55,429 nucleotides of DNA. It comes from JAIRTY01 sp050257395. Its GTDB lineage: Bacteria; Actinomycetota; Actinomycetes; Streptosporangiales; Streptosporangiaceae. Below, piece after piece: positions 50,298 to 55,429 of this stretch (the stretch's first letter is position 1; every line of letters starts with the position of its first letter). Under the pieces are notes generated by a model. It was given only the letters and a program-made list of their open reading frames with translations. It was not told where the DNA came from and did not search any database. Position numbers and translations under genes: made by a program. Where the stretch lies: positions 1 to 55,429 of the forward strand of contig JBLMWU010000215.1 in the NCBI GenBank assembly GCA_050257395.1. Reading direction: 5' to 3'.

Positions 50298-51002
50298 ATG
50301 GCAGACGTTGTCCTGGTACACGGAGCGTGGGGCGGCTCGTACGGCTTCCGCAAGGTCCGCGGGCCGCTGCGGGCCGCTGGGCACGAGGTGTTCACGCCGA
50401 GCCTGACCGGCATCGGGGAGCGGGTCCACCTGTCCAGCCCGCAGGTGTGCCTGACCACCCACGTCACCGACGTGGTCAACACCGTCCTGTACGAGGATCT
50501 CAGCGGCATCGTGCTGCTCGGGTTCTCCTACGGCGGCATGGTGATCACCGGGGCGCTGGCGCACATCGCCGGCCGGGTCAGCCACCTCGTCTACCTGGAC
50601 GCGTTCCTGCCCCGCGACGGCGACTGCCTCAACGACCTGGCCGGGAACAGCCCGGCCCGGCCGGTGATCGAGCTGGGCGGCCAGTGGCTGGTGCCGCCGA
50701 TCGCGCGGGAGTTCGACGACCCGGCCGAGGCGGCGTGGGCGGGCCCGCGGCGCACCGCGCACCCGGCCGGCTGCTTCAGCGAGCCGGTGCGGCTGCCGCG
50801 CCCGCTGGAGGAGTACCCGTTCACCCGCACCTACATCAAGGCGACCGGCGAGCCGCGCCCGGAGCCGGGCGGGCCGTTCTGGGATGCCGCCGACCGGGTC
50901 AGGAACTCGCCGGCCTGGCGCTACCGGGAGATCGGCACCAACCACATGATCCCCAGCAACCGCCCGGACGAGCTGGCCGCCCTGCTGCTCGAGCTGGCCT
51001 GA
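50298..51002 (+). CDS. Alpha/beta hydrolase (MhpC/salicylate esterase-like)
   Basis: A 234-residue hydrolase. The oxyanion hole is VLVHGAWGGSYGF, the nucleophile elbow LLGFSYGGMVITG (Ser about residue 77), the Asp is in LVYLDAFLP or later and the His in IGTNHMIPSNRPDEL. This resembles the methyl-salicylate/polyneuridine-esterase type found widely in actinobacteria. The substrate is unknown. GGA-rich sequence lies before ATG 50298. It is divergent from the MoxR gene. Confidence 0.9.
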   Translation: MADVVLVHGAWGGSYGFRKVRGPLRAAGHEVFTPSLTGIGERVHLSSPQVCLTTHVTDVVNTVLYEDLSGIVLLGFSYGGMVITGALAHIAGRVSHLVYLDAFLPRDGDCLNDLAGNSPARPVIELGGQWLVPPIAREFDDPAEAAWAGPRRTAHPAGCFSEPVRLPRPLEEYPFTRTYIKATGEPRPEPGGPFWDAADRVRNSPAWRYREIGTNHMIPSNRPDELAALLLELA

Positions 51003-51026
51003 TCCGCGGGGCAGACCCCCGGGCCC

Positions 51027-51398
51027 CTACTCCGGCTGGTGGCAGACGGCTTCCACGTTGTTGCCGTCCGGGTCGCGCACGAACGCGCCGTAGTAGTCCG
51101 GGTGGTACTCCGGCCACAGCCGCGGCTCATGCAGCACCTCCGCGCCGGCGGCGACCGCGGCGCCGAAGAACTCCCGCACGGCCGCCCGGCTGGCCGCGGA
51201 GAACGCGAGGTGGGACTCCCGGAAGCCCTCGCCGGTGGTCTGGCGGCCGAGCCAGAAGTCCGGCATGGGGGGCACCCCCTACCCGATGACCTCACCGAAG
51301 TCGATGATCCGCTGCCCGCCCAGCGGGGCGAGCACGGCGTCATAGAAGGCCGCGCTCGCGGCCAGGTCAGCGCACTGAATGGCAACGTGGTCGAGCAT
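51027..51398 (-). pseudogene. VOC family protein interrupted by one in-frame TAG
   Basis: Reading from ATG 51398, the frame gives MLDHVAIQCADLAASAAFYD to GEVIG (39 codons), then TAG at 51281-51279. It continues without any shift as GVPPMPDFWLG to the end (YGAFVRDPDGNNVEAVCH, stop 51027). Both parts make one complete 123-residue VOC protein. The start carries the first beta strand and the end carries the DPDGNNVE metal-ligand motif. From memory of relatives, the residue at the stop position is usually Tyr, so a TAC/TAT to TAG change would explain it. It is either a recent nonsense mutation or a sequencing error. Confidence 0.85.
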
Positions 51399-51473
51399 GC
51401 TCCCTATCCTGCCCGCCGCGATCCCGTGACCGCCGGGCGGCCGGCGGGCGCGGCGGGAGCGGGCGGCGGGCGG

Positions 51474-52301
51474 TCAGGGCCCCGTGTCAGCAGGGCCCGG
51501 GGGAAGCGCGGTCTGGGCGCGGCTGCGCAGGTCGGCGTGGACCTCCAGGCCGAGCCGGCGGGTCTCCCGGCGGTTGAGCAGCGCCCCGGCCGCGGCGCCG
51601 CTGAGCAGCGGCCCCAGTGAGAACACCGACCGCCCGGCGCGGGCGGCGAGCCGCCGGCGCAGCAGCCGCGCCACCGGCGAACCGGCGGCGAGCAGGATGC
51701 CGCCGGGCACCAAGGCCACGCCGCGGCGGTGCGCCCACGCCGCCAGGTAGGCGCTCATCCGGTCCACCGCGCTGCCGGTGGCGCCCATCGCGTATACCTC
51801 GTGCAGCTCGGCCACCAGCTTGAGCTCGATGCCCACCAGGGCCAGCGTCTCGGTCGCCACCTCGACCGGGAAGGCGGGCAGCACCGGCAGCGCCGCCCAC
51901 GCGCCGACCGCCCCGCCGACCGCCGCGGACGCGCGGGACGCGCCTTCGATCAGCGCCTCGGCGATCTCCTCGGCCGACTTCCCGGGGAAGTGCGCGTGCA
52001 AGGTGGCGCGGTCCCGCACCTTGACCCGCGGCGCCAGCTCGATCACCTGGGCGGTCAGCCAGTCCGTGCCCGTGCTCAGCCGCCGCCGGGTCGCGCGTAC
52101 CCGGCGGCCGGTCACCCGGGCACCTGACCGGGCCGCCTCCGTGCCCGCCCGCGCGGCTGCCGCGAACCGCACGGTCAGCCGCTGCCGCTCAAGGGGCTGC
52201 TCCGCCTCGGTGACCTCGGTCGCCAGCTCGGCAGCCTGCTCCGCGATGACCTCGTCCGCCGGCGGCGGCAGCCCGCCGGATTCCCCACCCACATCGGCCA
52301 T
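51474..52301 (-). CDS. Uncharacterised helical protein, possibly membrane-associated
   Basis: A 275-residue protein. It has an acidic helical N-terminus, a basic stretch (about residues 55-80) and a hydrophobic centre, AVGGAVGAWAALPVLPAFPV, followed by ETLALVGIELKLVAELHEVY. The latter recalls EcsC-like proteins in which a helical hydrophobic core associates with the membrane. A second weaker hydrophobic part is LVPGGILLAAGSPVA. I do not recognise it with certainty. The start is ATG 52301. Confidence 0.7.
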   Translation of the reverse strand: MADVGGESGGLPPPADEVIAEQAAELATEVTEAEQPLERQRLTVRFAAAARAGTEAARSGARVTGRRVRATRRRLSTGTDWLTAQVIELAPRVKVRDRATLHAHFPGKSAEEIAEALIEGASRASAAVGGAVGAWAALPVLPAFPVEVATETLALVGIELKLVAELHEVYAMGATGSAVDRMSAYLAAWAHRRGVALVPGGILLAAGSPVARLLRRRLAARAGRSVFSLGPLLSGAAAGALLNRRETRRLGLEVHADLRSRAQTALPPGPADTGP

Positions 52302-52471
52302 GGCTGCAAACTACCCGCCGGTCCGGCAATCACCGGCCATCCGGCGGCCCGTCTGCCGCGCCGCCGGGCCCGGCGGGCGCCGGCCAGGGCAGCACGTCCG
52401 GTTGCGCGACAGCAGGGCAGGCAGGCTGGCCAGCTGCCCGTCCAGGGTGAGCCGGCCGTAGCCCATGCCCG

Positions 52472-53284
52472 TCACCGCGGGCGGCGGGCGAGCTCGCAGG
52501 CGAACCGGATCGTCTGCGGGAACCGGCCGGCGGGCTCACACGCGTGCAGGCTGCGCCGCAGGTCCTCCTCGAAGCCGTCCGCCTGGCCGCCCAGCGCGGC
52601 GCGGGACAGGATCGAGGTGGCGTACGCGAAGCCGATGAGCTGCCCGGCCGTCCACTCCCACGCGACGGGGAACTCGCGGGCGCCCGCGGGCTCGAACCCG
52701 GCCTCCCGGAGGATCATCAGGTCCGGCCGGTCTTCCCGGTCCTGGCGGTAGCCGGGCGGAAGCCGGCTGTGAATGCCGGCCCGGGTCTGCCACCGGTCCA
52801 TGACAGCCAGCAGCTCCCGCTGCCACGGCGCGCCGCCCTCCCACGGCGACCCGCCCCAGACCAGCGCCAGGTGCCCGCCGGGCCGCAGCCACCGGAACAC
52901 GCTGGCGGCCACCTGGGCCCGGCGCAGCCGGTGGAAGGCGTTCCCGGCCGTGGCCAGGTCGAGATATTCATCGGGAACGGACAGGTCTTCGGCGGCGCTC
53001 ACCGTGAACCGGATGTTGCCGATGCCGGCCGCCCGGGCCTTGTCCCGGGCGAAGGCGATCATCCCGGGTTCCTGGTCCACGGCCCAGACCTCGGCGAAGC
53101 GGCCGTGCAGGGCGAAGCACAGCTGCCCGGTGCCGCACCCGAGATCGAGGAGCCTGCCCTGGCCGGCCGCTCCCGCCCGCTCCGCGAGGTCATCGATCAG
53201 CGTGCCCGGGTACGGGACGCGGAACCGGTCGTAATAACGGGCGGTGCCCCGGTACAGGTCGCGCCGGAACACGGGGCCGTCCAC
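52472..53284 (-). CDS. Class I SAM-dependent methyltransferase
   Basis: A 270-residue enzyme. Motif I is LLDLGCGTGQLCFAL at about residues 45-59. The acidic ribose contact is VWAVDQEPGMI. Motif II is near DLATAGNAFHRL, and post-motif III RWLRPGGHLALVW. The N-terminus ARYYDRFRVPYP is typical of small-molecule methyltransferases of the UbiE/Methyltransf_11/25 type. The substrate is unknown. The GTG start at 53284 has a weak ribosome site. It is 43 bp after the SnoaL-like gene on the same strand. Confidence 0.88.
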   Translation of the reverse strand: MDGPVFRRDLYRGTARYYDRFRVPYPGTLIDDLAERAGAAGQGRLLDLGCGTGQLCFALHGRFAEVWAVDQEPGMIAFARDKARAAGIGNIRFTVSAAEDLSVPDEYLDLATAGNAFHRLRRAQVAASVFRWLRPGGHLALVWGGSPWEGGAPWQRELLAVMDRWQTRAGIHSRLPPGYRQDREDRPDLMILREAGFEPAGAREFPVAWEWTAGQLIGFAYATSILSRAALGGQADGFEEDLRRSLHACEPAGRFPQTIRFACELARRPR

Positions 53285-53327
53285 CCCGCCAGTATCGCGG
53301 AGCCGGGCGGCCCGTCCGGCTTGCCTG

Positions 53328-53675
53328 TCAGCTCTTGTGCTGCACGGTGTAGCGCACGGTCTGCACCTGGATCAGGCCGTCGCGGAACACGAACGTGTCG
53401 ATCCCGTCCGTTACCCTGGTCGCCGCCGCGTCCGCCGCCCATTCCAGGAAGAGCACGTCCCCCTCGTAGATCTGGGTCTTCAGCTCCCAGGCCGCGTCCG
53501 GCACGTCGGCGAGCAGCGTGGTGAACGCCGCCCGGATGCCGTCCTTGCCGCGCAGGACGCCTGACGGTGAGATGAACACGGCGTCGTCGGCATAGTCGGC
53601 GACGATCTCCTCCAGGTCGCCCGCGCCGAGCGCCTGGGCGTGGTGCTGGAAGACTTCCCCGGGCGTACGTGCCAT
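53328..53675 (-). CDS. SnoaL-like / nuclear transport factor 2-fold protein
   Basis: A 115-residue alpha+beta-barrel protein. It shows FQHHAQALGAGDLEEIVADY then DDAVFISPSGVLRGKDGIRA (in parts), a typical SnoaL/ketosteroid-isomerase opening. The later VTDGIDTFVFRDGLIQVQTV closes the barrel. The cavity may bind or isomerise a small hydrophobic compound. GAAGGAGCAGGCG precedes ATG 53675. It probably forms a transcript with the methyltransferase. Confidence 0.87.
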   Translation of the reverse strand: MARTPGEVFQHHAQALGAGDLEEIVADYADDAVFISPSGVLRGKDGIRAAFTTLLADVPDAAWELKTQIYEGDVLFLEWAADAAATRVTDGIDTFVFRDGLIQVQTVRYTVQHKS

Positions 53676-53699
53676 CGCCTGCTCCTTCGCTGCGAGCAC

Positions 53700-53739
53700 C
53701 TGTGTGTCCCGCGTCCCCTGTGTGTCCTGCCTTGTGTCC
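53700..53739. repeat. Three GGACACA direct repeats upstream of the SnoaL-like gene
   Basis: On the minus strand GGACACA(CAGG) words occur at 53739, 53727 and 53709, spaced 12 and 18 bp. They lie 25-64 bp before the SnoaL-like start in the divergent region and could be regulator half sites. Confidence 0.45.
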
Positions 53740-53832
53740 ACCGTACGGCTGCAGCGGCCCGGCGGATTAATGTGGCCTTGGGCCCTGTGCACGGCCGCCC
53801 GGGTCCATGCCTGAATATGACGGGGGCTGGCG

Positions 53833-55146
53833 ATGAAGAGGCTGCTGCTGCTGCTCGGGGTGAGCCTGCTGGCAGGTGTGCTGCTGCTGGCTCCCGCACA
53901 GGCCGGCGCGAGCACGCTGGCGGGATGCCTGGCCCAGCAGCATGTCTGCGTCAGCAGCGCCGGCCGCAGCCTGCTCTCCGCCGCCCAGGAAGCCCAGCTG
54001 GAGCGGCAGATCGGCAGCGACGGCATCTACCTGGTCGTCGCCGCGTCCGGCTCCGCGGGCTACAACCGCGCGATGAACCAGATCATCCGGGACCTGAACG
54101 GGCATTCCCAGTTCACCGTCGGCTTCCTGGACAGCAGCCGGCAGCACTTCGGGGCCTACAACAAGGGGATGCTGCCCGCGCACGGCGCCGCCAGCATCGC
54201 CACCCAGGTGGTGCGGCAGCACCCGACGGACATCTTCGCCGCGCTGACCGCGTTCGTGAGCGACGTCAAGACCGGAGCCGTGCCCGCGGGCAGCGGCACC
54301 AGCCCGGGCGGCGGCTCGGGGGCGGGCGCGCTGGTGGGGGTGCTGATCGCCGTGGGCGTCATCGTGCTGCTGGGCCTGCTGGGGTTCTTCCTGGTCGCCC
54401 GGCCCATCCGCAGGCGCCGCCAGCAGGAGCTCAAGGACGCGAAGCTGGCGGCCCAGGACGACCTGATCGCGCTCAGCACCGGCATCACCGACCGCGGCGC
54501 CGACCTCACCGTTCAGAGCAGCCCGGAAGCGGCGCAGGAGCAGGCCGCCGCCCTGGCCGCCTACGAGCGGGGCACCGCGGCGCTCGACGCGGCCCGGCGG
54601 CCCGGCGACATGGGCGCGGTCAGCCGGCTCATCGCCGAAGGCCAGTACCACCTGGCGTGCGCCGAGGCGCTCGCGGCCGGGCAGCCCCGGCCCGACCGGC
54701 GGCCGTCGTGCTTCTTCGACCCGCGGCACGGCATGTCGGTCCGGGACGTGTACTGGACGCCGGCCGACGGCGGGCCCGGGCGCGAGGTCCCGGCCTGCTC
54801 GGCCTGCGCGCACAAGGTGGACCAGGGCATCGAGCCGGAGATGCGCACGGTGGAGGCGGCCGGCGGCCGGGTCAGGTACATCGACGCCGGCTTCGCCCCG
54901 GGCTACTGGGGCGGCTACGGCTTCCTGCCCGGCATGTTCACCGGGTTCTTCCTCGGCGAGCTGCTCACCCCGCACATGGGCTGGGGCGGCGGCTACGGGG
55001 ACGGCGGCTACGGCCCGGGCGACGGTGACTACGGCGGCGGCGATTTCGGCGGCGGCGATTTCGGTGGCGGCGACTTCGGCGGCGGTGATTTCGGGGGCGG
55101 TGATTTTGGGGGCGGTGACTTCGGCGGCGGGGGCGACTTCTCCTAA
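53833..55146 (+). CDS. Secreted/membrane protein with TPM-like N-terminus and Gly-rich tail
   Basis: A 437-residue protein. Residues 1-25 are a signal peptide. The lumenal part (about 26-155) has CVSSAGRSLLSAAQEAQLER and GIYLVVAASGSAGYNRAM, reminiscent of actinobacterial TPM/DUF-type extracellular domains. A membrane helix follows at about 165-195 (VLIAVGVIVLLGLLGFFLVA). The cytoplasmic part has helices and two CxxC/C-rich spots (PSCFFDP and PACSACAHK). The C-terminus is Gly/Tyr/Asp-rich and ends in seven GGGDF repeats, like the tails of some TPM proteins. The function is unknown. The stop overlaps the convergent GNAT stop by 3-4 bp. Confidence 0.78.
   Translation: MKRLLLLLGVSLLAGVLLLAPAQAGASTLAGCLAQQHVCVSSAGRSLLSAAQEAQLERQIGSDGIYLVVAASGSAGYNRAMNQIIRDLNGHSQFTVGFLDSSRQHFGAYNKGMLPAHGAASIATQVVRQHPTDIFAALTAFVSDVKTGAVPAGSGTSPGGGSGAGALVGVLIAVGVIVLLGLLGFFLVARPIRRRRQQELKDAKLAAQDDLIALSTGITDRGADLTVQSSPEAAQEQAAALAAYERGTAALDAARRPGDMGAVSRLIAEGQYHLACAEALAAGQPRPDRRPSCFFDPRHGMSVRDVYWTPADGGPGREVPACSACAHKVDQGIEPEMRTVEAAGGRVRYIDAGFAPGYWGGYGFLPGMFTGFFLGELLTPHMGWGGGYGDGGYGPGDGDYGGGDFGGGDFGGGDFGGGDFGGGDFGGGDFGGGGDFS
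55033..55140 (+). repeat. 15-bp tandem repeats encoding GGGDF (seven units)
   Basis: Six units of 15 bp from 55033 encode Gly-Gly-Gly-Asp-Phe, and a last unit of 18 bp encodes GGGGDF. Synonymous changes between units (GAT/GAC, TTC/TTT, GGC/GGT/GGG) show selection on the protein sequence or age of the array. Confidence 0.95.
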
Positions 55147-55429
55147 CGGGCCTCGCCACGCCACTCGCGGTCCAGCACCGCGTAGAGCAGGTCGTCGGTC
55201 CACTCACCTTTGGCCCAGGTGCTCTCCCGCAGGTGCCCCTCCAGCCGCATGCCGAGCCGTGCCAGCACCGCGGCCGACGCCGTGTTGCGCGGGTCGCAGC
55301 GCGCGCTCACCCGGTGCTTGCCGCGTTCAGCGAACAGGTAGCCGGCCAGCAGGCGGGTGGCCTCGGTGGCGTACCCGCGACCCTGGTACTCCGGGGCGAT
55401 GGTGAACCCGATCTCGCACTGCCGCGGAT
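55143..55429 (-). CDS. GNAT family N-acetyltransferase (5' end beyond the window)
   Basis: The last 95 residues of a GNAT protein enter from the right edge. They start RQCEIGFTIAPEYQGRGYATE, where Q-G-R-G-Y-A is the acetyl-CoA pyrophosphate-binding loop (motif A). A second part, ARCDPRNTASAAVLARLGMR, is typical of the RimJ/RimL-type subgroup. It ends YAVLDREWRGEAR. The substrate is unknown; RimJ/L relatives acetylate protein N-termini or small molecules. Confidence 0.9.
   Translation of the reverse strand, partial: PRQCEIGFTIAPEYQGRGYATEATRLLAGYLFAERGKHRVSARCDPRNTASAAVLARLGMRLEGHLRESTWAKGEWTDDLLYAVLDREWRGEAR

Noticed and set aside
52302..52471. Small minus-strand coding frame between the uncharacterised protein and methyltransferase genes
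   Set aside because: The 69-codon opening overlaps the methyltransferase 3' end, is Pro/Ala/Gly-rich noise and lacks a start signal. I see nothing in this 170-bp gap.

Overview
The window is very GC-rich throughout (third codon positions nearly all G or C). It carries several hallmarks of filamentous or soil actinobacteria: a four-gene conservon (sensor kinase / roadblock / DUF742 / small GTPase), a mycothiol-type maleylpyruvate isomerase fold protein, a PAS-GAF-SpoIIE-type phosphatase, a DrrAB-type exporter, an Hrp1-like CBS protein, and a LexA gene with an AAC-N4-GTT box. A Streptosporangiales-like or related actinomycete is a reasonable guess; the genus cannot be fixed from the sequence alone. 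I see no tRNA, rRNA, CRISPR array, prophage or transposase. It reads as ordinary chromosome with many short, independently regulated units.

Layout. 1-5.0 kb (minus): a conservon with near-continuous translational overlaps, followed by a StyA-like flavoprotein, and preceded by a PCMT-type methyltransferase and a Pro/Glu-rich protein. 5.1-7.9 kb: a YbjN/TY-Chap-like gene broken by a 40-bp tandem duplication, then a SulP-STAS transporter. 8.0-12.0 kb (plus): hrp1-like CBS gene, DUF2267 gene, DUF7455-like gene and a cellobiose phosphorylase, with a DosR/DevR-like box in front. 12.1-16.4 kb: a 53-codon ABC-ATPase remnant with palindromes upstream, a 694-aa PAS-GAF-PP2C-HATPase regulator, and a divergent acyl-CoA synthetase. 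16.4-19.0 kb: DrrAB exporter with divergent TetR and a perfect palindromic operator candidate. 19.0-21.6 kb: an isocitrate lyase/PEP mutase family enzyme, a small HicB-like protein and a Rieske oxygenase. 21.8-27.6 kb: an MFS exporter fused to three carboxypeptidase-regulatory-like domains and several membrane proteins. 27.6-36 kb (minus): HrpA helicase, NlpC/P60 hydrolase, a VOC protein, a WYL regulator and catalase. 36-43.5 kb: small enzymes, a tandem pair of lipoproteins with strong terminators, and a DUF523/TudS-like protein. 43.6-50.2 kb: a stand-alone double-Clp-N protein with an HTH partner under two palindromes, a CoxE-like VWA protein, LexA, an ArsR-like regulator with an alpha/beta hydrolase, and a MoxR ATPase. 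50.3-55.4 kb: a hydrolase, a VOC gene with an in-frame amber codon, methyltransferase, SnoaL-like, a Gly-rich membrane protein and a truncated GNAT.

The most interesting items are: (i) the HTH + double Clp-N operon under twin 18-20 bp palindromes, a plausible autoregulated ClpC-antibiotic sentinel like mycobacterial ClpC2; (ii) the conservon whose effector slot holds a StyA-type monooxygenase rather than a P450; (iii) the DosR-box / hrp1 / DUF2267 / cellobiose phosphorylase block; (iv) two freshly broken genes, one by a 40-bp duplication and one by a single TAG codon, which are either real lesions or assembly errors.
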